Positions 1-5,983 of a stretch of DNA of 5,983 bases are shown here, piece by piece. How positions within the stretch are numbered: the first letter of the stretch is position 1; every line of letters starts with the position of its first letter. Position numbers and translations under genes: made by a program. Where the stretch lies: contig CALHIO010000136.1 of the NCBI GenBank assembly GCA_938030915.1, positions 1 through 5,983 of the forward strand. The letters run 5' to 3'. The notes under the pieces are model-generated. The model made no database searches and was not told where the DNA came from. It saw only the letters and a list, made by a program, of their open reading frames with translations. This stretch comes from an uncultured Gemmatimonadota bacterium. GTDB lineage: Bacteria; Gemmatimonadota; Gemmatimonadetes; Longimicrobiales; Gaopeijiaceae.

Positions 1-333
1 GGCGGCTACGGCCTCACACCGTATGCCGACCCGAAAAAGTGGGATGTCAGCCACACGCTGATGGCGATCGACATCGAGTGGTTCATGCCCCTGGAGGAGT
101 TCCGGCGGCGGATGGACGACTTCGCGGACATGGTGAAGTCACGCGCTCTCCGACCGGGCTTCGACGAGATCCTGATTCCGGGCGAGCAGGAGGCACGACG
201 GGTCGCGCGGAAGCTGGAGGTCGGGGTCCCGCTCGAAGACGCCGCACTGGAGGATCTCCGGTCCCTCGCCGCGGAACTCGATGTCGACACTGACGTGGAC
301 GTCGCGGGCCCCTGGGAAGACGACCGGCTTTGA
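1..333 (+). CDS. Ldh_2-family NAD(P)-dependent oxidoreductase, C-terminal fragment (5' end outside window)
   Basis: The reading frame is open from base 1 and ends at TGA 331-333, leaving 110 residues of a protein whose family is normally about 330-360 long. What is visible matches the C-terminal part of the malate/L-lactate/L-sulfolactate dehydrogenase family (Ldh_2). It has a substrate-domain segment 'AIDIEWFMPLEEF' (about residues 22-34) followed by a helix, then 'IPGEQEARR' (about 59-67), the family's typical PGE element, and a closing helix of the 'LRSLAAEL' type. Members reduce or oxidise 2-oxoacids and 2-hydroxyacids. Some instead act on ureidoglycolate, 2,3-diketogulonate or cyclic imino acids, so the substrate cannot be named. 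The catalytic residues and most of the nucleotide-binding region lie outside the window. The ATG at 61 is internal, because homology continues upstream of it. The stop codon overlaps the TTG start of the M24 gene by 4 bases, which suggests translational coupling. I am confident of the family and have no view on the substrate. Confidence 0.82.
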   Translation, partial: GGYGLTPYADPKKWDVSHTLMAIDIEWFMPLEEFRRRMDDFADMVKSRALRPGFDEILIPGEQEARRVARKLEVGVPLEDAALEDLRSLAAELDVDTDVDVAGPWEDDRL

Positions 334-1511
334 CGCTGTCCCCACCCCCACCGTCCAGCCTCGAGCCGCTCCCGCCCGACTTCTACGAAGATGTCCGTGC
401 CCGGCTGCGTGACCGGGCGGACGCCGCCGGACTCGACGGGCTCCTGCTCCTCGCTCCCGGAAACGTGACGTACGCGACCGGCTGGCACTTCTCGAGAAAC
501 GAGCGCCCCGTCGGCCTCTGGATCGGCACGGACGGCGACCCTCTCCTGCTCGTCCCCTACCTCGAGTACGAGTACGCACTCGGGGTCCCCGGCGTCGCCG
601 TCCGCACCTACGAGGAGTTCCCCGGAGTTACGCCGGCCGTCCTCTGGATGCTCGACGAGGTTGGGGCGCGCCGGATGGCGATCGACACCCTGGATGCAGC
701 GCTCCTGAAGGACGCGAACGCGAAGCTCGACCGGCTCGATCTCGAGGATCACGTCCGGCCCGAGCGCAGCGTGAAGACCGAGGCGGAACTCGGACTGACC
801 CGGGAAGCCGCCCACTTCGCGGACCGGGTACTCGAGCGCCTGCTCGCCGTCGGCGGCGACATCATCGCACAGGGAGGCACGGAGGCCGACCTGCTGGCCG
901 ACTGCACCGGCCACGTGCGACACCTCCTCGCCGATACGCACGGCGAGGCGTTTCAGGGCACGAAGATGGGGATCACCGCATCGGTCCATTCCGGTCCCCG
1001 CGGCGCCCTGCCCCACGGCTCTGTGACGACGCGCCGACCTCGGCCCGGTGAACCCATCATCGCAGGGATCGGCTGCAGCCTCGGGGGATACCATGCCGAA
1101 AGCGGGGTTACCCTCATCGTGGGGGAGCCGACCGCAGAGCAGATGCGCGTGATGGACGTCATGGCGTCCTCGGGTGCCGCGACCGTCGAGGCGATCGAGG
1201 CACGGCAGAGCTGCGCCGAGGTGAACGAGGCGGCCCTCGCCCCGATCCGAAGCGCCGGCCTCGGCGAAGCGATCCGCCATCGCATCGGACACGGCATGGG
1301 CGTCGAAGGGCACGAGGCGCCCTGGCTCGCGCCTGGTGACACCACCCCGTCGGGGCCCGGCATGGTATTATCGTGCGAGCCCGGCGTATACCGCCCCGGC
1401 CTCGACGGGTGGCGGACGATCGATACTCTGATCGTTGGCGCCGAAGAGGTGGAACTGGCGAGTCGCTTCCTGACACGCCACCCTCCCGGATCCCGCGTCA
1501 TCCCCTGCTGA
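330..1511 (+). CDS. M24 'pita-bread' family hydrolase with degenerate metal site (creatinase/aminopeptidase P superfamily)
   Basis: This is a 393-residue cytoplasmic protein with the two-domain layout of prolidase, aminopeptidase P and creatinase. A creatinase-type N-terminal domain covers about residues 10-150, including 'GLDGLLLLAPGNVTYATGW' (34-52). The M24 catalytic domain covers about 155-385. The catalytic-fold histidines are present at H229 (in 'LPHGS'), H321 ('GHGMG') and H328 ('GHEAP'), as is E350 ('CEPGVY'). The spacing matches Pyrococcus prolidase exactly, so its five metal ligands D209, D220, H284, E313 and E327 line up with G246, E257, H321, E350 and I364 here. Two ligands are therefore lost outright and one Asp is Glu. 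Creatinase is a known M24 member that works without metal, and ectoine hydrolase is another non-peptidase M24 enzyme, so a peptidase label would be unsafe. I favour a C-N hydrolase acting on a small amino or amidino compound. The start is TTG 330, overlapping the upstream TGA (TTGA) with a weak purine run GGGAAGA at 314-320. No in-frame ATG allows the N-terminal domain. Confidence 0.88.
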   Translation: MTLSPPPPSSLEPLPPDFYEDVRARLRDRADAAGLDGLLLLAPGNVTYATGWHFSRNERPVGLWIGTDGDPLLLVPYLEYEYALGVPGVAVRTYEEFPGVTPAVLWMLDEVGARRMAIDTLDAALLKDANAKLDRLDLEDHVRPERSVKTEAELGLTREAAHFADRVLERLLAVGGDIIAQGGTEADLLADCTGHVRHLLADTHGEAFQGTKMGITASVHSGPRGALPHGSVTTRRPRPGEPIIAGIGCSLGGYHAESGVTLIVGEPTAEQMRVMDVMASSGAATVEAIEARQSCAEVNEAALAPIRSAGLGEAIRHRIGHGMGVEGHEAPWLAPGDTTPSGPGMVLSCEPGVYRPGLDGWRTIDTLIVGAEEVELASRFLTRHPPGSRVIPC

Positions 1512-1589
1512 AGACCGACGACCACACTCCATTCGAACGCCCCCTACCCGCGACCCACTCTCCACCGACCACGCCCAGGAGCCCGCAGC
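1512..1589 (+). other. Intergenic gap, C-rich and G-poor
   Basis: This is the largest non-coding gap in the window (78 bases). By count it holds 40 C, 14 G, 18 A and 6 T on the + strand, a strong C-over-G bias compared with the genes around it. I see no hairpin terminator and no convincing -35/-10 promoter. The only clear signal is the ribosome binding site near its 3' end. C-rich, G-poor RNA is the kind of sequence Rho factor binds, but this stretch is short and a function is only a guess. Confidence 0.5.
1577..1581 (+). promoter_or_regulatory. Ribosome binding site of the amidohydrolase
   Basis: AGGAG lies 8 bases before ATG 1590. It is a near-consensus Shine-Dalgarno sequence at good spacing, stands out in an otherwise C-rich gap, and fixes 1590 as the start rather than a later in-frame codon. 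Confidence 0.75.
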
Positions 1590-2816
1590 ATGCCCGAACC
1601 CGCCGCATGGCGTTACGACAAGATCACGAAGCCGATGTTCGACGTGCCGCAGGCACACGTGACCCTCACAGGCCGCGTGCTGACCATGGCGGGCGACGTC
1701 ATCGATGACGGGTTCGTGAAGATCGACGGCGGGAAGATCGTCGCGGTCGGCCATCGGTCCGAGCTGGACTCCGGAGCGGAGGACATCGAAGAAACCGGTG
1801 GTACGATCATGCCCGGGCTCATCAACAGCCACGCCCATCTGAACTGGGACGGAATTCACGACCTCGCCCGTCAGTCGATGGATGACCCGCGCCCGATCTC
1901 GGCGTTCAAGGCCGCCGGCAACATGCTGAAGAGCCTCCGCGCGGGTGTCACCATGGTCCGGGACCTCGGCTTCCACGACATGAACCTCTTCTCGAAGCAG
2001 GCCGTCGAGCAGGGGATCGTCCCGGGACCACGGCTCAAGGTGTGCGGCGCTGCGATCATCCAGACGGGTGGGCACACGTACTGGGTCTGCCGGGAGGCGA
2101 GCGGCGCCGACGAGATGCGGCGGGCCGTGCGCGAGCAGGTCAAGGGCGGAGCCGACCTGATCAAGATCATGGCGTGTCACGACACGCTCGAGTTCACGGA
2201 CGAGGAACTCGAGGCGGTCATCGACGAGACCCACCGCAACGGGCTCCCAATCACGGCACACGCGACGTACGACGCATGTATCGAGCGGGTCGCTCGTTTC
2301 GGCGTCGACTGCGTGGAGCATGGGGGATCGATGTCCGATCAGACGATCGCCCTGCTTCTCGAGAAGGGAATCCCCGTCGTCACGACCTTCGCGCCTCTGG
2401 TGCAGCAGAGTCAGCCGGACATCGCGAGGAAGTTCGGCATCCCGGAGTGGAAGATCGAAGAGCGTCAGAAGGCGATTGCGAATCCGGCCCGCTACGAGGG
2501 GCTGGTCAACGCGGCGAAGGCGGGCGTGCCGATCGTCTTCGGAACCGACGCGGGCAGTCCGGCCGTGGAGCACGACGTGATCGCACCCGAGCTCGCACAC
2601 ATGGTCAAGGTCGGCGTCTGCCCGGACAACATGGATGCGCTGGCCTCCATCACGATCCGGGCGGCCCGGGTTTCCCGGATGGAGGACACCATCGGCACGC
2701 TCGAGGTCGGCAAGGAAGCCGACGTGATCGTCGTGGACGGGAATCCCGACGAAGACCTCTTCGCCCTCGAACACGTGCGGACGACCTTCGTCGCCGGACG
2801 GAGGATGTACGGATGA
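1590..2816 (+). CDS. Metal-dependent amidohydrolase (imidazolonepropionase / Xaa-Pro dipeptidase-like subgroup)
   Basis: This 408-residue protein of the amidohydrolase superfamily has a short N-terminal beta-sandwich, then a TIM barrel, and the sandwich closes at the C-terminus ('LEVGKEADVIVVDGNP', near 371-386). The binuclear metal site appears complete: H81 and H83 ('NSHAHL'), K192 as the probable carboxylated bridging lysine ('LIKIM'), H224 ('TAHATY'), H244 ('VEHGG') and catalytic D320 ('GTDAG'). The 'GVTMVRDLG', 'GPRLKV' (146-151) and 'TGGH' (159-162) elements point to the subgroup that includes hydrolases of Xaa-Pro or N-acyl dipeptides and imidazolonepropionase-like enzymes. These hydrolyse amide or cyclic amide bonds in the cytoplasm. 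The segment after K192 reads 'ACHDTLEF' where many relatives carry a longer glycine-rich loop, so the substrate pocket may differ. ATG 1590 has a good ribosome binding site. The 3' end overlaps the aminotransferase start by 4 bases (ATGA). The exact substrate is unknown. Confidence 0.92.
   Translation: MPEPAAWRYDKITKPMFDVPQAHVTLTGRVLTMAGDVIDDGFVKIDGGKIVAVGHRSELDSGAEDIEETGGTIMPGLINSHAHLNWDGIHDLARQSMDDPRPISAFKAAGNMLKSLRAGVTMVRDLGFHDMNLFSKQAVEQGIVPGPRLKVCGAAIIQTGGHTYWVCREASGADEMRRAVREQVKGGADLIKIMACHDTLEFTDEELEAVIDETHRNGLPITAHATYDACIERVARFGVDCVEHGGSMSDQTIALLLEKGIPVVTTFAPLVQQSQPDIARKFGIPEWKIEERQKAIANPARYEGLVNAAKAGVPIVFGTDAGSPAVEHDVIAPELAHMVKVGVCPDNMDALASITIRAARVSRMEDTIGTLEVGKEADVIVVDGNPDEDLFALEHVRTTFVAGRRMYG
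2800..2804 (+). promoter_or_regulatory. Ribosome binding site of the aminotransferase, inside the amidohydrolase 3' end
   Basis: GGAGG lies 8 bases before ATG 2813, within the last codons of the amidohydrolase. It decides the aminotransferase start at 2813. The same frame stays open back to 2042, but that upstream part is an out-of-frame reading of the amidohydrolase and does not resemble any aminotransferase. Confidence 0.8.
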
Positions 2817-3991
2817 GCCTGCTTCTCGACCGACTCGCACCGCGCATCGTCGAAGAAGACGGAGCGTTCCGGACCCGCATGCTCGGGATCGCGGCCGGAA
2901 TGGACGACGTCATCGCCCTCGGGCGCGGTGACCCGGACTTCCACACGCCGGCGCATATCGTGGAGGCCGCGAAGGCCGCCCTCGACGCGAATCATCATCA
3001 CTACACCGGGCCGACGGGGATTCCGCAGCTCCGTGAGGCGATCGCCGAGGACCTCACCTCACGGTATGGCCTCGACTACACGGCGAATGAAGTCGTCGTC
3101 ACGGCCGGGGCACAGGAAGCGATCATGCTCACGATGCTGGGGATGTGCACCCCCGGCGACGACGTCTTGATCACTAGCCCGCGCTTCACATCGTACGACA
3201 CCGCGGTCCGCCTGTGCGGCGGCAATCCGATTCCGGTGCCGACCTTCGAACACGACGACTTCGCGCTCGATGTCGCCGAGATCGAGAAGCGGATCACGCA
3301 GAAGACGCGGATGTTCGTGCTCGTCTCTCCGAACAATCCGACGGGCGCAGTTACACCGCCGGACAAGATTCGCGCGATCGCCGAGATGGCGATCCGTCAC
3401 GACCTGATCATCATCGCCGACGAGATCTACGGCCAGATGATCTACGAGCCGAACGAACACCTTTCGATCGCGACACTCCCCGGCATGCGAGAGCGGACGA
3501 TCACGCTCAACGGCTTCTCGAAGACGTATTCGATGACCGGGTGGCGCGTCGGCTACCTCGCGGCACCGGCCGATCTCGTTCATATGCTGACCGAGCCACG
3601 GCACACGCTCTCGATCAATGCGTGCACCATAAGTCAGCACGCAGCCCTCGCGGCGTTGACCGGTCCGCAGGAGCCGATCGAGGCGATGATCGCCGAGTAC
3701 GCGGAGCGCCGGGCGTGGCTCATGCCCGCGCTCGACGACGCGGGCTTCACCTACGGCCATCCGGGCGGCGCGTTCTACATCTACACCAACGTCTCCTCGT
3801 CCGGCCTGCCCTCTCCGGAGTTCTGCCTGAGGCTTCTCGAGGAAACCGGTGTCATGCTCTTCCCCGGCACGATGTTCGGAGACGAGACCACGGACTACAT
3901 CCGCATCAGCTATCTGCAGCCGCTTCCGATGATCCAGGAAGCGATGGAGCGCATCGCGACCTTCACGGCCCGGGCCAGGTCGAACGCGTAG
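2813..3991 (+). CDS. Pyridoxal-phosphate aminotransferase, class I/II (fold type I, aspartate/aromatic aminotransferase-like)
   Basis: This 392-residue enzyme has the usual length for class I aminotransferases. Motifs appear in the expected order: 'RGDPDFHTP' near the N-terminus, Y64 in 'HHYTGPTG', the PLP-phosphate element 'GAQEA' (99-103), 'NNPTGAV' with N175, D203 and Y206 in 'ADEIYG', the Schiff-base lysine K237 in 'FSKTYSMTGWRVGY', and substrate-carboxylate R364 in 'YIRISY'. All key residues are present, so it should be active. It transfers an amino group between an amino acid and a 2-oxoacid. Relatives prefer aspartate, aromatic or branched amino acids, and the donor cannot be told from sequence. 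The residue that usually stacks on the PLP ring appears to be F125 ('PRFTSY'), where Tyr or Trp is common. The start at ATG 2813 overlaps the amidohydrolase stop (ATGA) and has a strong ribosome binding site. It ends with the only TAG stop in the window. In context it probably handles the amino product of the upstream hydrolases. Confidence 0.95.
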   Translation: MSLLLDRLAPRIVEEDGAFRTRMLGIAAGMDDVIALGRGDPDFHTPAHIVEAAKAALDANHHHYTGPTGIPQLREAIAEDLTSRYGLDYTANEVVVTAGAQEAIMLTMLGMCTPGDDVLITSPRFTSYDTAVRLCGGNPIPVPTFEHDDFALDVAEIEKRITQKTRMFVLVSPNNPTGAVTPPDKIRAIAEMAIRHDLIIIADEIYGQMIYEPNEHLSIATLPGMRERTITLNGFSKTYSMTGWRVGYLAAPADLVHMLTEPRHTLSINACTISQHAALAALTGPQEPIEAMIAEYAERRAWLMPALDDAGFTYGHPGGAFYIYTNVSSSGLPSPEFCLRLLEETGVMLFPGTMFGDETTDYIRISYLQPLPMIQEAMERIATFTARARSNA

Positions 3992-4042
3992 CCCACTCAC
4001 ACCCGCACTCTTGCTCACCCCGACTCACCGCCCGCGTACTCG
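3992..4042 (+). other. Short C-rich gap without a ribosome binding site
   Basis: These 51 bases hold 28 C, 7 G, 8 A and 8 T, with several copies of the short string ACTC or CTCACC. No hairpin, promoter or Shine-Dalgarno sequence is visible before ATG 4043. It shares the C-over-G bias of the gap at 1512-1589. Confidence 0.45.
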
Positions 4043-5467
4043 ATGACCAACCCCAACGCAGACGACCGATTCGTCGGCATCCAGATCTCTCCGATCAGCT
4101 TCGTCGACGAGGGCGTCGACACCGTACTCGACACGCTCCACGACCGGGTCGGGGTCAACGTCCTGATGCTCGGCACGGTGAGCTGGCTCGGACTCAAGTC
4201 GGGTCGCTCGATCAGCCACGAACTCGACGGCTGGCCTGACCACGGCGTGCCCGAGCCGTACCAGATGAGAGGGGGCGCCTACTTCGATCCGGACCCGCGG
4301 TACTACAAAGACACCTTCATGGCGGACTATCGGAGTCGGGATCCGGAGTTCGCCGGGAAGGACGTCCTGAAGATGGTCATCCCCGACGCCCACGAGCGGG
4401 GGATGAAGGTCTACATCGAGCTCATGGAGCCGTTCTTCAAGTACGCCGGCCACGGCTCGGCCGGAAACGTCGAGATCCCGACGCTCGCTCAGGCGATGGA
4501 GGTGGACCTGTTCGGCCGGATCGGTGACATGCCATCGACCTCGAATCCCGGATACCGCACGTGGATCCACTCGATGATCGAGGACCAGGTCCGGAATCAC
4601 GACATCGACGGAGTGATGTGGTGCAACGAGCGGAATTCGCCCCTCGATTCGCTCATTCAGGGCCGGGCGCCGGGCGACTTCTCCGAACCGGCGCGCCGAG
4701 AGGCGACAGAGCGTGGGATCAACGTCGAGGCGTGCCGTCAGGCGTTGCTTCGCGTGTACGATGTCATGCAGGAGGCCGCCGCTGGGAAGCACTTCGCCGA
4801 CGGCGCCCTCGTGGAGTTCATCCGCGTGCTGCTCGACAACCCCGAGGCGCTCGTCTGGGAGAAGTTCTGGCTGGAGCGCAACAAGGACCTGGACCGCGAG
4901 CTGTACGGCCTCGTGAAGTGGTGCAAGCCGGAGCTTCCGTTCGGCCTGAACGTCTGGAACCGGAACCACTTCAACCTGATCCGGCGCGCGCAGTGGCCGT
5001 GGGCTGAACAGACGCGGTACGCCGACTTCGTGAAGCCGATCACCTACCAGCATCAGGCGGGCGAGGTCTGGCATCGCGAGCTCGGCTACTTCCGGACGAC
5101 CCTCCTGCGTGACTTCGAGCCCGACGAGGCGACCCGGGCACTCTTCCGCATTCTCGGCTTCAACGAGGCGACGTACGAGGAGCTCGTCGCGACGGGGATG
5201 GACCCGGACACGTACGTGTACGGCCAGTGCGAGGACGCGCTCAGGGGTGTGGACGGCGGCGCGAAGGTCTACATGGGCATCGGTGTCGACGCGCCCCGTA
5301 CGCGCGCCGAGACCGCCACGTGCTCGAAGGACATCGTGTACCGGTCGGTCATGGCCACGTACCGGGCCGGAGGGCACGGCGTGGTCCTGTCGCCGAATTA
5401 TGCGTCCATGCACCTGACGCACCTGGACGGTGTCGCACAGGCCCTCGACGAACTGGGCCTCAGGTGA
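4043..5467 (+). CDS. Uncharacterised TIM-barrel, glycoside-hydrolase-like protein
   Basis: This is a 474-residue protein with no signal peptide, membrane segment or low-complexity region, so probably cytoplasmic. I do not recognise a named family with certainty. The pattern of strand and helix segments resembles a (beta/alpha)8 barrel: 'GVNVLMLGTVSWLG' (about 37-50), 'RGMKVYIELMEPFF' (119-132), and 'NPGYRTWIH' followed by a helix and 'DIDGVMWCNER' (187-197), then 'ADFVKPITYQH', 'AKVYMGIGVD' and a closing 'GVVLSPNYASM'. The order 'NP..R.W', helix, 'DIDG.' is typical of the putative glycoside hydrolases (GHL-type, amylase-like barrels). In that case E126 or E129 at the end of one strand and E196 at the end of another are candidate catalytic carboxylates. 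This is inference from fold pattern only. It lies 51 bases after the aminotransferase in the same frame and 19 bases before the ABC ATPase. No Shine-Dalgarno sequence supports ATG 4043, but conserved-looking sequence begins within about 10 residues ('VGIQISPISF') and no other upstream start exists. Confidence 0.75.
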   Translation: MTNPNADDRFVGIQISPISFVDEGVDTVLDTLHDRVGVNVLMLGTVSWLGLKSGRSISHELDGWPDHGVPEPYQMRGGAYFDPDPRYYKDTFMADYRSRDPEFAGKDVLKMVIPDAHERGMKVYIELMEPFFKYAGHGSAGNVEIPTLAQAMEVDLFGRIGDMPSTSNPGYRTWIHSMIEDQVRNHDIDGVMWCNERNSPLDSLIQGRAPGDFSEPARREATERGINVEACRQALLRVYDVMQEAAAGKHFADGALVEFIRVLLDNPEALVWEKFWLERNKDLDRELYGLVKWCKPELPFGLNVWNRNHFNLIRRAQWPWAEQTRYADFVKPITYQHQAGEVWHRELGYFRTTLLRDFEPDEATRALFRILGFNEATYEELVATGMDPDTYVYGQCEDALRGVDGGAKVYMGIGVDAPRTRAETATCSKDIVYRSVMATYRAGGHGVVLSPNYASMHLTHLDGVAQALDELGLR

Positions 5468-5476
5468 TGATCCCCC

Positions 5477-5480
5477 GGAG
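5477..5480 (+). promoter_or_regulatory. Ribosome binding site of the ABC ATPase
   Basis: GGAG lies 6 bases before TTG 5487 in the 19-base gap after the previous stop. It supports the TTG start. No ATG in this frame is available before the conserved ATPase sequence begins. Confidence 0.65.
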
Positions 5481-5486
5481 CGTCCG

Positions 5487-5983
5487 TTGAGCGACGCACC
5501 CCTCCTGGAGGTGCACGACCTCCAGACGAGCTTCCTGCTCGGTGGGCGTGATCCGCTGGCGGCGGTCGACGGCGTGAGTTTTTCCGTCGACCCGGGTGAG
5601 ACACTGGCGATCGTCGGGGAGAGCGGGTCCGGCAAGTCGGTGACCGCGCTCTCGATCATGAGACTCCTGCCCGCTCGAGTCGGAGAGATCACGCGCGGCT
5701 CGATCCACCTGCGCGGCCGGGAGCTCACATCGCTCCCCGAGGAGGAGATGCGGCGCGTCCGCGGAAAAGAGATCGGAATGATCTTTCAGGAGCCGATGAC
5801 CAGTTTGAACCCGGTGCACACCATTGGAGCGCAGATCTCCGAGGTCCTGGTCGAGCACGAGGATCTCTCGGCCGCGGAGGCTCGCGAGCGGGCGATTGCG
5901 ATGCTCGAGCTGGTCGGGATCCCGGTGCCTGCGCAGCGTGTGGACAACTACCCGCACGAGATGTCGGGAGGGATGCGACAACG
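5487..5983 (+). CDS. Oligopeptide/dipeptide ABC transporter ATP-binding protein, N-terminal half (3' end outside window)
   Basis: The visible 165 residues are the first half of an ATPase of the OppD/DppD type (usual length about 320-340). They start with 'LLEVHDLQTSF', then a Walker A motif 'GESGSGKS' (44-51, with K50 and S51), the Q-loop Q101 inside 'IFQEPMTSLNP', which is very characteristic of peptide/nickel-type importers, and the ABC signature 'SGGMRQ' (160-165). The window ends in the next codon, so Walker B, the H-loop and the C-terminal oligopeptide-transporter domain are not seen. These ATPases work at the inner face of the membrane with two permeases, a second ATPase and a binding protein. 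None of those partners is in the window, and they may follow downstream. The start is TTG 5487 with GGAG 6 bases upstream. The family call is firm. The cargo (peptides, opines, glycosides or other small solutes) is not determined. Confidence 0.93.
   Translation, partial: MSDAPLLEVHDLQTSFLLGGRDPLAAVDGVSFSVDPGETLAIVGESGSGKSVTALSIMRLLPARVGEITRGSIHLRGRELTSLPEEEMRRVRGKEIGMIFQEPMTSLNPVHTIGAQISEVLVEHEDLSAAEARERAIAMLELVGIPVPAQRVDNYPHEMSGGMRQ

Noticed and set aside
6..1313. Long open frame on the - strand (435 codons), and similar ones at 1368-2840 and 4025-5728
   Set aside because: High-GC genes with G/C at third positions leave complementary frames free of stops. The translations are rich in R, G, H and V, with no recognisable domain, and lie wholly opposite well-supported + strand genes.
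1366..1371. TATTAT as a possible internal promoter -10 box
   Set aside because: It lies inside conserved M24 coding sequence and I see no -35-like element at suitable spacing. The bases encode part of the M-V-L-S stretch before the EPG motif, including a rare TTA Leu codon.
1512..1589. Search for a Rho-independent terminator or a small gene in the largest gap
   Set aside because: No inverted repeat followed by a T-run and no plausible start/stop pair with a ribosome binding site were found.
2042..2812. Upstream 257-codon in-frame extension of the aminotransferase
   Set aside because: It is an out-of-frame reading of the amidohydrolase, rich in Arg and Gly. The aminotransferase has a proper start and GGAGG at 2813, and its homology begins there.
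330..3991. Assignment of the cluster to ectoine or creatine degradation
   Set aside because: The M24 protein could suggest either, but in this window the aminotransferase is class I rather than class III, and no DoeB-like deacetylase, creatininase or sarcosine enzyme is present.
3214..4239. Open frame of 341 codons on the + strand spanning the aminotransferase and the barrel gene
   Set aside because: Arg/Asp-rich shadow reading of two genes with clear motifs in another frame.

Overview
The window is a densely packed stretch of bacterial chromosome with high GC content (about two thirds by eye, with strong G/C preference at third codon positions). Every supportable gene is on the + strand. 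I see no RNA gene, transposase, phage gene, CRISPR array or recombination site. The lineage cannot be fixed from this sequence. The compact high-GC coding, TTG starts and hydrolase-rich content would fit an environmental heterotroph (Gemmatimonadota-like bacteria are one guess), but that is inference only.

Layout: (1) 1-333, the C-terminal third of an NAD(P)-dependent Ldh_2-family (malate/L-lactate dehydrogenase-like) oxidoreductase, cut by the window start. (2) 330-1511, a 393-residue M24 'pita-bread' hydrolase that starts at a TTG inside the previous stop codon and has lost most of its metal ligands. (3) 1590-2816, a 408-residue metal-dependent amidohydrolase with an intact binuclear metal site. 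(4) 2813-3991, a 392-residue fold-type I PLP aminotransferase, coupled to gene 3 by an ATGA overlap. (5) 4043-5467, a 474-residue protein that looks like an uncharacterised TIM-barrel glycoside-hydrolase-like enzyme. (6) 5487 to the window end, the N-terminal half of an oligopeptide/dipeptide-type ABC transporter ATPase, cut by the window end.

Gaps are 78, 51 and 19 bases or negative (two 4-base overlaps). No hairpin terminator is visible in any of them, so the six genes probably form one transcription unit. The set reads as an import-and-degrade cluster: a peptide-type importer, two C-N bond hydrolases (M24 and amidohydrolase), an aminotransferase to remove an amino group, and a 2-hydroxyacid or imine dehydrogenase acting on the product. 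The substrate is unknown. The most interesting points are the M24 protein, whose ligand pattern suggests metal-independent, creatinase-like chemistry rather than peptidase activity, and the orphan TIM-barrel protein in the same unit. I see no defence or mobile system.
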